From: Xanthobacter aminoxidans
Lineage (GTDB): Bacteria > Pseudomonadota > Alphaproteobacteria > Rhizobiales > Xanthobacteraceae
DNA: 64,000 nt
NCBI RefSeq assembly: GCF_023571765.1
Contig: NZ_JAMJXC010000009.1
Span: 1 to 64,000, forward strand
Direction of reading: 5' to 3'
The notes under the pieces were generated by a model that saw nothing but the letters and a program-made list of their open reading frames with translations, did not search any database and was not told the origin of the DNA. A program made the translations under genes and the position numbers. Below, in pieces: positions 46,286 to 55,264 of the stretch. Position 1 is the first letter of the stretch. Each line of letters starts with the position of its first letter.

Positions 46286-47325
46286 GCCGACCTCCCGTTC
46301 TTCGACAGGCGCGACAGGATGCTCCTGAGAGGGTCGATCAGACCCTTCGGCAGGTAGAGTACGGCCAGGATCAGGATGATCCCGTAGATCACGATGTGCA
46401 GGCCGGGCAGCACGCCACCGAGATGACCGCGCGTGATCTCCGCGATCGGCGTGAGCAGTACCGCGCCAAGCAGCGGGCCGAAGACCGTGCCTTGGCCGCC
46501 GATAATGCTCATCAGTGCCAAGTCTATGGAGAATTCGACCCCGATCAGACGATCCGCGTTCACGTAGCGAAAGAACTGGGCGTAGAAGCCGCCGCCCACT
46601 CCGGTCATGAACGCGCTGATGGCCAACGCGACGAGCTGATAGCGCGCCGGGCTGATGCCGAGCGCTTCCGCCGCGTCGCGATCACCGCGGATCGCCTTGA
46701 GATAGAAGCCGAGCTTGGACCGTTCCAGCCGCCAGGTGGCGAGCAGGGCCAACACCAACATGACAAGGATGACATAGTAATAGGGCGTCTTGCCGTTGAA
46801 CTGGAAGGCCACCCAGCTTTCTCCGACGAGCGGCACCGTGATGCCGGCCGCGCCGTTGAGCGGAATGCCGAGAAAGGTGTCGGTGTTCTCGACCCAGATC
46901 CGGATCATCTCGGCGAAGGCGATCGTGGTGAGGGCGAAGTACGGCCCCTTCAGCCGGAAGGTGGGGTAGCCCACGACGACCGACAGCATGGCCGCGAGGA
47001 CGCCTCCCACCAGCATCCCGAGCCAGGGCGAAATGCCCAGGCGGGAGAAGATCAGCACCGTGGCATAGCCGCCAACGCCGGCGAACATCGCATGGCCGAT
47101 CGAAAGCTGCCCGACATAGCCGCAGACGAAGTTCCAGGATGTCGCCATGTAGGCGAAGAGGAGAACGACGATGCAGGAATGGACGAAGTACGGATCGGGC
47201 ATTGCGATCGGCAGAGCAAGCGCGACCACCCCTGCCGCGACCACGAGCAGAGTTGCCATGCGGCCATATCCCGACTTCGTCGCCAGCTGTGGGGCGCCCA
47301 TGTTTTTGCTGATCCTGAGCGCCAT
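46282..47325 (-). CDS. Branched-chain-type ABC transporter permease (LivM-like)
   Basis: This is a 347-residue membrane protein with about ten hydrophobic segments. LivM features include GYVGQLSIGHAMFAGVGGYA, a periplasmic segment around FNGKTPYYYVI, and KAIRGDRDAAEALGISPARY, the cytoplasmic coupling loop. The end is PKGLIDPLRSILSRL. The start was set at ATG 47325 overlapping the LivH stop (TGATG); a GTG one codon earlier is possible. With LivH it forms the channel of the importer. Confidence 0.9.
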   Translation of the reverse strand: MALRISKNMGAPQLATKSGYGRMATLLVVAAGVVALALPIAMPDPYFVHSCIVVLLFAYMATSWNFVCGYVGQLSIGHAMFAGVGGYATVLIFSRLGISPWLGMLVGGVLAAMLSVVVGYPTFRLKGPYFALTTIAFAEMIRIWVENTDTFLGIPLNGAAGITVPLVGESWVAFQFNGKTPYYYVILVMLVLALLATWRLERSKLGFYLKAIRGDRDAAEALGISPARYQLVALAISAFMTGVGGGFYAQFFRYVNADRLIGVEFSIDLALMSIIGGQGTVFGPLLGAVLLTPIAEITRGHLGGVLPGLHIVIYGIILILAVLYLPKGLIDPLRSILSRLSKNGRSA

Positions 47326-48209
47326 CACAATTTCCCCATGAGGCCACCGGGACGCACCAGCAGGATCAGGATGAAGAGACCAAGCGAGAGAATCGCGGCC
47401 GAGGTCGCGGGCACGAACTGAGAGGCGATGGCCTCGAACACGCCGATGACGAGACCGCCCAGGATCGAACCCGGTATTGAGCCGATGCCGCCGAGCACCA
47501 CGACGATGAAGGAGCGGATGCCGAAGGATAGGCCGACATTGGGCGTGATCGGGATGAAGGTCGCGAGCAGCGAGCCGAAGAGCCCGAGCAGCGCCGTGCC
47601 GACACCGAAAGTCACCGCATAGATCATCGGCACGTCGATGCCGGAGAGCGCGGCGGCGTCACGGTTCTGTGCCGTCGCCCGGATGGCGCGGCCCATGCGG
47701 GTCTGGCGCAGCCAGACCACCAATCCGATCGCGGCCAGGATGGCGGCCGAAAAACCGATGAAACGCTGCATGTTGACCGGAATCGGCCCCAGCATGATCG
47801 GCGGCATGTCCAGGCTGGTCGAGGCCGAGCGGACATCGGGCCCGAATGCCATCAGGGCGAGGTTATCGATAACGAGATAGACGCCGGCGGTTAGCAGCAG
47901 CGCCGACAGCGGCTCGACGACCAGCGCGCTCTCGCGCCAAATCAGCGGCGCGATGATGACGCGCTGGATGAAATAGCCCATGCAGAAGAGCAGTGGCACG
48001 GTGAATATCACGCTGGCATAGGGGTCGATGCCCGCCAGTGCTTGCAGCCAGTAGGCAGTATAGAGGCCGACCATCAGCAGCGATCCGTGCGCGAAGTTGA
48101 CCACGCGCAGGACGCCGAAGATCAGGCTCAGGCCGAGAGCGACGCCTCCGTAGATGCCGCCAATCAGCAAACCGTTGACCACGGCGAAGCCAAGAATGAG
48201 TGGATCCAT
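47325..48209 (-). CDS. Branched-chain-type ABC transporter permease (LivH-like)
   Basis: This is a 294-residue membrane protein starting MDPLILGFAVVNGLLIGGIY, with GVLRVVNFAHGSLLMVGLYT, the coupling loop RMGRAIRATAQNRDAAALSG and VVVLGGIGSIPGSILGGLVI, all classical LivH. ATG 48209 was chosen. The longer frame upstream of it runs into the binding-protein gene and has no coding character. It lies about 150 bases after the binding-protein stop. Confidence 0.9.
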   Translation of the reverse strand: MDPLILGFAVVNGLLIGGIYGGVALGLSLIFGVLRVVNFAHGSLLMVGLYTAYWLQALAGIDPYASVIFTVPLLFCMGYFIQRVIIAPLIWRESALVVEPLSALLLTAGVYLVIDNLALMAFGPDVRSASTSLDMPPIMLGPIPVNMQRFIGFSAAILAAIGLVVWLRQTRMGRAIRATAQNRDAAALSGIDVPMIYAVTFGVGTALLGLFGSLLATFIPITPNVGLSFGIRSFIVVVLGGIGSIPGSILGGLVIGVFEAIASQFVPATSAAILSLGLFILILLVRPGGLMGKL

Positions 48210-48357
48210 GAAATCGTCGGTTGCCTCTCGCTTTCCCGACAGCGCAGGAAAGCTGTCCTGCTCCAGCAGGAGGTTGAGGGTGACGACGGAGCGCAGTTGC
48301 GCTGCCGTCGTCGCGTGACGCGGCTGACCGGGTGGGGGCCTGGATCGACTGCTCCGC

Positions 48358-49614
48358 TCAGGATCGCGCCCCGAAGGCAGGCACCGGCCAGATCGGCTTG
48401 ATGTCCTTCGCCCTGCTCTCTGCCGGCCATACGGTGCGGCGCTGGCCGTCGAGATTCTGTGAGATAGCACCGTGCGCGAAGGTATTCTGGCCGTGCTCGT
48501 CGAACTTGATGCGTTGGTAGCCGACATAGAGGGCTGGCCCCGAGGTGATGTCGGTCTTGGCGAGTGCGTCGCGCAGCTTGTCGCGATCGCTCGACGCGGC
48601 ACGCTCCAGCGCGTCCTTCAGCACGTACATCGTCGCGAAGCCCTGCGCGCCATAGGCGCTCATGTTGTATCCGAGCAATTCGCGGAATTTCTTCTCGAGA
48701 TCGTCGTATTCGGGGTAGCGCACGCCCTGCAGGGCGTCGACCTGCCGGTCCTCCTGCACGAAATAGTAGGCGACGGCCCTGGGTGAGATTGCCTTATAGA
48801 AGGCTGGATCTTCGGTGCCGCCGCCGACCGAATGGACGCCGTAGGGCAGATCCAGTCGCTGCTCCATCATCTGGCGCGAGAGCAGCAGTTGGTCCGGGGT
48901 GTAGAACGCGACGATGAGGGCGTCGGGCTTGGCGGCGCGAATCTTGAGGAGCTGGGAGGAAAAATCGACCTGGTTTGGCGGGGCGGCCTCGTCGAGCACC
49001 ACGTCGTAGCCCCGTTCCTTGGCGAGCTTTCGGACATTGGCGGCGTGCGAGCGGCCCCAATCGGAGCCTTCGTAGAACATCGCGAGCGTCTTCGGCCCCT
49101 TGCCCGTCTCCTTCTTGAAGAAATCCATGGCGTCGATCTGCTCGCGGGCGTCGTAGATTGCCTTGTTGTTGAGGCGGAATACGTATTCGAAGCCACGCTC
49201 GGTGATCTCATCCTTGACGGCGCCCATGGTGAGCCAGGGCGTCTTGTAGCGCTGCGCCACTTCGCTGGCCGGGAAAGTGACGGCGCTGTTGAAGGCACCA
49301 GCCACGGCGGCGACGTTCTCGCGCTGAATCAGCCGCTCGGTTTCCGAGACGCCGATATCGGGTTTCGACTGGGAATCGCCGAAGACCAGCCTGATCCGGG
49401 CTCCACCGAGCGATTTGATGCCGCCTGCGGCATTGATCTGGTCCGTGGCGATCTGGGCCCCGACGCGCGTCTGCTGGCCGACCGAGGCCGAAACGCCCGT
49501 CAGAGGCAGAATCCAGCCGATCACGACCTCAGCCGGCTGCGCGAAAGCCTTCGAACCGAGTGCCATCGTCGCTGCTATGCCGAGCACGCCGCGCCGCGAG
49601 ATCGAATGTGTCAT
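48358..49614 (-). CDS. Branched-chain-type ABC transporter substrate-binding protein
   Basis: This is a 418-residue periplasmic binding protein with a twin-arginine-type signal (SISRRGVLGIAATMALGSKA). The LivJ-type fold has VVIGWILPLTGVSASVGQQT, AGGIKSLGGARIRLVFGDSQ, the conserved AVTFPASEVAQRYKTPWLTM and KTLAMFYEGSDWGRSHAANV. GGAGGAGACG precedes ATG 49614. Ligand class is not set by sequence; family members bind amino acids, amides and aromatic or short acids. It leads the transporter part of the operon, downstream of the acyl-CoA synthetase gene. Confidence 0.9.
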   Translation of the reverse strand: MTHSISRRGVLGIAATMALGSKAFAQPAEVVIGWILPLTGVSASVGQQTRVGAQIATDQINAAGGIKSLGGARIRLVFGDSQSKPDIGVSETERLIQRENVAAVAGAFNSAVTFPASEVAQRYKTPWLTMGAVKDEITERGFEYVFRLNNKAIYDAREQIDAMDFFKKETGKGPKTLAMFYEGSDWGRSHAANVRKLAKERGYDVVLDEAAPPNQVDFSSQLLKIRAAKPDALIVAFYTPDQLLLSRQMMEQRLDLPYGVHSVGGGTEDPAFYKAISPRAVAYYFVQEDRQVDALQGVRYPEYDDLEKKFRELLGYNMSAYGAQGFATMYVLKDALERAASSDRDKLRDALAKTDITSGPALYVGYQRIKFDEHGQNTFAHGAISQNLDGQRRTVWPAESRAKDIKPIWPVPAFGARS

Positions 49615-49735
49615 CGTCTCCTCCCTGAGGTGAGCGTTTCCCGAGGGCTCTGTCGGCCCTTTGAGTGCTTCAGGTTCACCTGCTTCATCATGAGCGGCAA
49701 GGGGGACGCTGGCCCGCTGCGAAGACCATTCGGGC

Positions 49736-51307
49736 CTATGGGGCCGTCGCGGCGAGACGCTGGCGCAACTCCTTCTTCAGGACCTTGCCCATCGGGTTCT
49801 TCGGCAGTTCATCAATGACGAGCCAGCGGCGCGGCCGGGCATAGTCGGCGAGGCTGCGCGCGCAGAAGGCCGACAGGTCCTCGACATCGAGCGTCGCGCC
49901 GTCGCGTGCGACTACACAGGCCGCGACGTCCTCCCCGAGCGCGGGATGCGGTATCGCCACCACCGCCGCCTCGCGGATGGCTGGATGGCGGTAGAGCACC
50001 TCTTCGACCGCGACGGAGGCGACCTTGAGTCCCCCGCGATTGATCACGTCCTTGCTACGGTCGGTGAAGAAGAGGAAGCCGTCTTCGTCGAGATGGCCGA
50101 CGTCCCCGGTGCGGATGCCGCCAGCGACGAAAGCTTCGGTGCTGGCTTCGGGCAGGCGAAAATAGCCCCGGGCCACGCCGGGTCCCTTGATCAGGATCTC
50201 GCCGGTCGTCCCGGCCGCCACGGGATTCGCCTGATCATCGACGACCTGGATCTCGCAATAGGGCATCGCCTCGCCGATCGAGCCGAGCTTGCGCCAGAGG
50301 TCGGCGGGTCTCAGGCGGGTTCCGGCCGGACCACTTTCCGTCATGCCGTAGATCTGAACCTGCTCGGTGTGCGGCCATTGCTGGTCGATCCGGCGGATCA
50401 CGTCGGGCGGCATAGCCGAGCCGCCATACCCGATCCGCCTCAGCCGCGAGACGTCGCTCGGCTGCTGCGCATACTCCTCCATCAGGAAATGCACGACGGA
50501 CGGAACGCCGTGATAAAATGTCGTGCCCTCGCTCGCGATCAGCCTGAGGCGGCCGCCATTGTCGAGTGGTTCCTCGAAGACCAGGCAGGCGCCGTAAACC
50601 CAGCACGACATTGCTCCCAGATTGAGCGCCGAGCTGGTGAAGAAGGGCCAGCCTCCCTGATAGAGATCATCGGCGCGAAGCTCCAGCGCCGCGCCGCAGC
50701 TAAGGCCGGCGCCGATCATCGTGCGCTGGCTGTGCATCACCGCCTTGGAGCGCGCGGTGGTGCCGGAGGTGAACAGCAGGCAGCCGAGGTCATCGGGATC
50801 TGCGTCCTCCGGCGGAGCGGGCGGCCACGCGCCGGTGGTTGGCTCGGGCCAGGGCTGCGCCTGCTCCGGAGCACCCGCCAGATCGCCGCAGACCAGCAGC
50901 CGCGCGGCGGGATAAAGGCCCGAAATTCTGTGTGCGCTGCGGGCCGTCGTGACGATGGCGGCAGGCTCGACGAGTTCCAGGGCGTGCGTCAGCTCTTCAT
51001 CGGCGGAGCGCGTGTTCAGCGGAACGACGGCGGCTCCCAGCCGGAGCGCGCCCAGAGCCGTGAGCATGCACTCGCGACCGGCCTCGTTGCCGAGGAACAC
51101 GCCGATCCGGTCGTTCCGGCCGAGGCCGAGCGCGTGCAGGCCGCTCGCCACCGCCTCCATGCGCGCCACGAGCTGCGCATAGGTCAGCCGGTCGCGGTAG
51201 CCGGTGATCGAGCGCGCGGAAAGTGACAGCGCATTCGGCCTCGCTTTCGCCCGCTCGCCGAGCAGCCGGGGGATCGTAAGGGCAAGGGCGGTGGATAGAT
51301 CTGGCAT
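49736..51307 (-). CDS. Acyl-CoA synthetase (AMP-dependent, ANL family)
   Basis: This is a 523-residue adenylating enzyme with P-loop CLLFTSGTTARSKAVMHSQR (about residues 180-200), VQIYGMTESGPAGTRL, a Gly-rich ILIKGPGVARGYFRLPE and RTGDVGHLDEDGFLFFTDRS. The C-terminal Lys loop is ELPKNPMGKVLKKELR. It activates a carboxylic acid to its CoA thioester with ATP. It sits divergent to the acyl-CoA dehydrogenase operon, so the acid is most likely then degraded by those enzymes. Medium- or cyclic-chain preference cannot be told from sequence. Confidence 0.9.
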   Translation of the reverse strand: MPDLSTALALTIPRLLGERAKARPNALSLSARSITGYRDRLTYAQLVARMEAVASGLHALGLGRNDRIGVFLGNEAGRECMLTALGALRLGAAVVPLNTRSADEELTHALELVEPAAIVTTARSAHRISGLYPAARLLVCGDLAGAPEQAQPWPEPTTGAWPPAPPEDADPDDLGCLLFTSGTTARSKAVMHSQRTMIGAGLSCGAALELRADDLYQGGWPFFTSSALNLGAMSCWVYGACLVFEEPLDNGGRLRLIASEGTTFYHGVPSVVHFLMEEYAQQPSDVSRLRRIGYGGSAMPPDVIRRIDQQWPHTEQVQIYGMTESGPAGTRLRPADLWRKLGSIGEAMPYCEIQVVDDQANPVAAGTTGEILIKGPGVARGYFRLPEASTEAFVAGGIRTGDVGHLDEDGFLFFTDRSKDVINRGGLKVASVAVEEVLYRHPAIREAAVVAIPHPALGEDVAACVVARDGATLDVEDLSAFCARSLADYARPRRWLVIDELPKNPMGKVLKKELRQRLAATAP

Positions 51308-51463
51308 GGGAGAACCGTGGCGTCGTTGCCATCGAGCTTGCCGTTTCGACCGGGCGCGTCAAAAGGCGGCTGGTCTCGCGCGCGGACCAATCACCCGATT
51401 GCCGAAGCGCTTCCGTGCGGCGAGCTTCGCGTCATCAGCAAATCCGCCGCGGGAGCGACCGAA
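51308..51463. promoter_or_regulatory. Divergent promoter between the two catabolic operons
   Basis: This 156-base gap separates the acyl-CoA synthetase (minus) and quinone oxidoreductase (plus) starts and should hold both promoters. TGGTC (51371-51375) and GACCA (51385-51389) are inverted arms around nine bases. The TGGTC..GACCA form resembles sites of FadR/GntR-type regulators, and one such regulator is encoded at 56142-57635. The link is inferred. Confidence 0.4.
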
Positions 51464-52462
51464 TTGAAAGCCACGGAAATCCGCATCGAGGCCTATGGCG
51501 ATCCACGACAGCTCGCACCGGCAGCGGTGAGCCTGCCTGATCCGCAGAAGGGGCAAGTGCTCGTGCGCCAGACGGCTATCGGCGTGAACTTCATCGACTG
51601 CTACCATCGGCGCGGCGTGTTTCCGCTGCCAGCCCTGCCCGGAGCCATCGGCGTGGAGGCGGTGGGCGTCGTCGTGGCAACGGGACCGGAGGTCGCGGGC
51701 ATTTCCGTGGGAGACCGCGTCGGCTATGCCGGCCCCCCCATCGGCTCCTATGCCAGCGCGCGCCTCCTCCCGGCCCGCAGCCTCGCGCGGCTGCCCGACG
51801 ATATCGACGATCGCACCGCCGCGGCGCTGATGCTCAAGGGCATGACCGCGCACATGATCTTCACGCGTGTCCGCCCGCTGCGGTCCGGCGATAGCGTCCT
51901 CGTTCATGCCGCGGCAGGCGGGCTCGGCATCCTTCTCGCCCAGTGGGCCAGAGCTAAAGGCGCACGGGTCATCGGCACGGTCAGCACCGAAGCCAAGGCA
52001 GAGATCGCGCGCGCGGCCGGCTGCGATGAGGTGATTTTCTACAAGCGACAGGACTTCGTCGAGGAGACCCGCCGCCTGACCGGCGGCCAGGGCGTCGACA
52101 TCGTTTGCGAGGGGATCGGCGGCGCGACGCTCGAGCGTTCGCTCGACTGCCTGAAGCCGTTCGGCACTGCCATCAATCTGGGGCAGATCGGCGAGCCGCT
52201 CTCCGCCGTGAACCTGGCCAGCCTCGGCCCACAGAGGTCGCTTTCTGTTGCCGTTCCGGGCGTCTTCGCGCATCTGCGCACGCTTGCCGACTTGCAGGCG
52301 GGGGTCGACGAGATGCTCGCACTGGTAAGAAGCGGAGTGCTCACCCCGCGGATCGGCCTTGAGCTGCCGCTCAACGATGCGAACGAAGCGCACCGCGCGC
52401 TCGAGGCCGGCGAAACGACGGGCGCCATCGTATTGGTACCGGCAGCGGAGTTCGGTGCATGA
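51464..52462 (+). CDS. NADPH:quinone oxidoreductase-like MDR protein
   Basis: This 332-residue protein of the zinc-free medium-chain reductase family has IGVNFIDCYHRRGVFPLPAL, PGAIGVEAVGVVVATGPEVA, SVLVHAAAGGLGILLAQWAR (nucleotide motif) and DIVCEGIGGATLERSLDCLK. It reduces quinones or enones with NADPH. A TTG start at 51464 was chosen, because GGGAG lies eight bases before it and the homology begins there; the open frame upstream has no match. It is the first gene of the plus-strand catabolic operon and overlaps the thioesterase gene. Confidence 0.85.
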   Translation: MKATEIRIEAYGDPRQLAPAAVSLPDPQKGQVLVRQTAIGVNFIDCYHRRGVFPLPALPGAIGVEAVGVVVATGPEVAGISVGDRVGYAGPPIGSYASARLLPARSLARLPDDIDDRTAAALMLKGMTAHMIFTRVRPLRSGDSVLVHAAAGGLGILLAQWARAKGARVIGTVSTEAKAEIARAAGCDEVIFYKRQDFVEETRRLTGGQGVDIVCEGIGGATLERSLDCLKPFGTAINLGQIGEPLSAVNLASLGPQRSLSVAVPGVFAHLRTLADLQAGVDEMLALVRSGVLTPRIGLELPLNDANEAHRALEAGETTGAIVLVPAAEFGA

Positions 52463-52929
52463 AGCAGACCCTGCAGGAAGAGCCCATGCTCGCCAGCCGC
52501 CGCTTCTTCAGGCACTGGCAAGGCACGACCGTCCGCCACTGCGATCTCGATCCGAACGACCACGTCACCAATTCGGTGTTCGGCGCCTGGTTCGACGACG
52601 GTCGCTACGGTCTGTTGAAGCAGTACCTTCGGCCGATCGTCGCTCAATCGGACGTCTTCGCGCTCGTGTCCGTCACCATCGACTTCTCGCGAGAGATCGC
52701 CTTCGGCGAGTTGCCGGAGGTTGGAACTGCGATCCTCGGGGTCGGCCGCAGTTCGATCATCATGGGGCAAGGGCTTTTCATCGCCGGAGCCTGCGCGGCA
52801 AGTTGCCGTTCCGTGACGGTGATGATGGACGGCGTGAGCCGCAGGCCACGCCCGCTGAACGAGGCAGAACGGGACATTCTGATGTCGTTTGCCGGCCTGC
52901 GCGAGAACGCGGCGGCCGATTGGTCTTGA
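52459..52929 (+). CDS. Hotdog-fold acyl-CoA thioesterase (4HBT-like)
   Basis: This is a 156-residue protein. TTVRHCDLDPNDHVTNSVFG carries the family Asp (the D-P-N-D-H variant of the D.D..GH.N motif), and WFDDGRYGLLKQYLRPIVAQ, VTIDFSREIAFGELPEVGT and GQGLFIAGACAASCRSVTVM complete the hotdog. It cleaves an acyl-CoA thioester. Overlap with the previous gene (ATGA) shows coupling. In a beta-oxidation operon it may release an end product or rescue CoA. Confidence 0.8.
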   Translation: MKQTLQEEPMLASRRFFRHWQGTTVRHCDLDPNDHVTNSVFGAWFDDGRYGLLKQYLRPIVAQSDVFALVSVTIDFSREIAFGELPEVGTAILGVGRSSIIMGQGLFIAGACAASCRSVTVMMDGVSRRPRPLNEAERDILMSFAGLRENAAADWS

Positions 52930-53003
52930 GGGAAGCCGGGGGAGAACTTGCCGCACGCCTGTCATCCTGACGAAAACAGGCGGGCCAGCAACGGATCAAG
53001 ACT

Positions 53004-54173
53004 TTGGATGCTTTCCTGACACCTGAAGAACGCAGCTTCCGCCGCGAGATCCGCGACGCCGTCGCTGCCATGCTGCCGCCCGAACTCGCGCAAAAGACCC
53101 GCGAGGGCATCCATCATTCGCGGCAGGACATGGCGCGGTGGAATGCGTTGCTCGACGCACGCGGATGGGGCGCCCACCATTGGCCTCAAGACCATGGTGG
53201 GCCGGGCTGGACACCCGTGCAGCGCTTCATCTTCGAGGCGGAATGCGCCGCCGCCGACGCGCCGCCGACCAGCGTCTTCGGAGTCTATCTGGTCGGCCCG
53301 ACCATCTACAGTTTCGGCTCCGAGGAGCAGAAGCGGCGCTATCTGCCCGGTATCCGCTCGGGCGCCGAGTTCTGGTGCCAGGGCTATTCCGAACCTGAGG
53401 CGGGATCCGATCTCGCGGCCGTGCGCACGACCGCGCGGAAGGTCGAGGGCGGCTGGCGCATTGCGGGCCAGAAGGCCTGGACGACGGAGGCGCATTTCGC
53501 CGACCTGATGATCTGCCTCACCCGCACCAACACGGCGGTGAAGTCGCAGGCGGGTCTCTCTCTCTTCGTGCTCGACATGCAGGCGCCGGGCGTAACGATC
53601 ACCCCCGTTATCACGATCGACGGCGCGCACAGCGTGAACTCGGTATTTCTCGACGATGTGTTCGTGCCCGACGAGGCGCTGATCGGCGAGGTCGACAAGG
53701 GTTGGACTTACGCCAAGTTCCTGTTGAACCACGAACGCACCAACAACGCGCAGGTGCATCGGTCTCGGCGGGAATTCGAACGGCTGAAGGCCGCTGCCGC
53801 GCTCTGCATCGGCGAGAGCGGCCGGCCGGCGCTCGACGAGCCGGGCCTGCGCCGCCGCTTCGCGATCGTCGAGCAGAAGCTTGGGGGGCTTGAGGTCACG
53901 GTGCTGCGCGTCCTCATCGATCAGACCCAGGGGCGGGAACCCGGTCCCGAGGCCTCGATCGTCAAGATCATCGGCTCGCAGCTCCAGCAGGCGATCACCG
54001 AACTTGCCATGGATGTGTTCGGCGCGGCCGCGGTCGTCGCCCCCGAGGCCGGCGGCGGAGAAACGGCCGGATGGACGGAGCGCCACCTCTTCCGACGGGT
54101 CGTGACGATCTATGCCGGCGCGAACGAGATCCAGAAAACGATCGTCGCGCGTTCAACACTGGGGCTGCGATGA
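53004..54173 (+). CDS. Acyl-CoA dehydrogenase, subunit 1
   Basis: This is a 389-residue FAD enzyme with all three domains: N-terminal helices (RSFRREIRDAVAAMLPPEL), the FAD strand GYSEPEAGSDLAAVRTTARK and QKAWTTEAHFADLMICLTRT, and the C-terminal VVTIYAGANEIQKTIVARST. A TTG start at 53004 fits the family start (MDAFLTPEERSFRREI). It should introduce a double bond into an acyl-CoA and pass electrons to ETF, whose genes are near 63 kb. It is paired with a second, shorter homologue directly downstream, as in heteromeric dehydrogenases for cyclic or branched acids. Confidence 0.9.
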   Translation: MDAFLTPEERSFRREIRDAVAAMLPPELAQKTREGIHHSRQDMARWNALLDARGWGAHHWPQDHGGPGWTPVQRFIFEAECAAADAPPTSVFGVYLVGPTIYSFGSEEQKRRYLPGIRSGAEFWCQGYSEPEAGSDLAAVRTTARKVEGGWRIAGQKAWTTEAHFADLMICLTRTNTAVKSQAGLSLFVLDMQAPGVTITPVITIDGAHSVNSVFLDDVFVPDEALIGEVDKGWTYAKFLLNHERTNNAQVHRSRREFERLKAAAALCIGESGRPALDEPGLRRRFAIVEQKLGGLEVTVLRVLIDQTQGREPGPEASIVKIIGSQLQQAITELAMDVFGAAAVVAPEAGGGETAGWTERHLFRRVVTIYAGANEIQKTIVARSTLGLR

Positions 54174-55264
54174 TGCGCCGATCTGCCGAACAGCTCGACG
54201 ACGACCGCATGCTGCGCGAGAGCGCACGGAATTTCCTCGAGGCCCGTTGCGCCTGGATGCCGGAACCGCGAAGCGCCGCGATGTTCGCCGACTGGCATCG
54301 CGAGATCGCCGAGCTCGGCTGGTTCGCCGCAGGGCTACCGGAAGAGCTCGGTGGTCTCGGGGCGGACTCGTTCCAGGGGCTGTCGCTGATCGAGGAGGCC
54401 GGACGCGTGCTGCTGCCGCTCCCCCTCGCGACCGACATCCTGATCATGCCCTGGCTGATGCGGAGGCTGCCGAAAGCGCTGGCGTCGCTGGCTGAACCGC
54501 TGGCGGCGGGCCGCGCAAGGTTCGGGATCGTCCGCGAAGACGTTCGCTCTGGTGGATTGCGCCATATGGGCGGGAAACTGTCGGGGCGGGGACATCTCTC
54601 GCTCGACGCTGCCGCTGCGACGCACTGGGTCGTCCTGGCCGGGATGAGGTCCGTTGGGGACGCGGCCTTGCTTTGTGTCGAGGCCGCCGGAGCGGGGTTC
54701 CAACCGGTCAGGCTCCTCGACGGGCGCAGCGGCGCTCTGCCGCGTTTCTCGGGCTCCGAAGCCGCCGTTGTGTTGGCGACTGGCGACGAGGCGATCGAAC
54801 TGGCCGCGGAGATCGAGGACCGGGCCGTCGCGGCCCTTCTGGCTGATGCCTACGGCGCGCTCGCGGCCGGGCTGGCTCTCACCGTCGACTATCTCAACCA
54901 GCGCAAGCAGTTCGGCCAGAGCCTAGGCTCGTTCCAGGCCGTGCAGCATCTCATGGCCGATGCCTTCTGCGATCTGGAGACCCTGCGCTCGCTCGCGCTG
55001 TGGACGGCGACGGCCCTGACGGGCGAGCCGACCGAGCGCACCCGCGCGGCAGCGTCCGCGAAGATCGCACTCGGACGCGAGGGGCTCGCGGCCGCCTCGC
55101 GGCTCATCCAGGTCTCCGGCGGGATCGCTATGACCGAGGACTACAGGATCGGCCACATCTACAAGCGCCTGCAGGTTTCAGCCGCCCTGCATGGCGGCAC
55201 CGAAAGTCACATCGACAAGCTGGCGGCGCTTTCGCTGCCGCCGACAGGGAGGAACGAGGGATGA
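54170..55264 (+). CDS. Acyl-CoA dehydrogenase, subunit 2
   Basis: This 364-residue acyl-CoA dehydrogenase-like protein has GLPEELGGLGADSFQGLSLI, middle-domain strands (HWVVLAGMRSVGDAALLCVE) and the C-terminal LNQRKQFGQSLGSFQAVQHL and ASRLIQVSGGIAMTEDYRIG. It lacks a strong FAD-loop match like that of its partner. The start overlaps the previous stop (ATGATG at 54170). Paired genes of this type form alpha2beta2 enzymes in steroid and other ring-acid degradation. That is a plausible but unproven parallel here. Confidence 0.85.
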   Translation: MMRRSAEQLDDDRMLRESARNFLEARCAWMPEPRSAAMFADWHREIAELGWFAAGLPEELGGLGADSFQGLSLIEEAGRVLLPLPLATDILIMPWLMRRLPKALASLAEPLAAGRARFGIVREDVRSGGLRHMGGKLSGRGHLSLDAAAATHWVVLAGMRSVGDAALLCVEAAGAGFQPVRLLDGRSGALPRFSGSEAAVVLATGDEAIELAAEIEDRAVAALLADAYGALAAGLALTVDYLNQRKQFGQSLGSFQAVQHLMADAFCDLETLRSLALWTATALTGEPTERTRAAASAKIALGREGLAAASRLIQVSGGIAMTEDYRIGHIYKRLQVSAALHGGTESHIDKLAALSLPPTGRNEG

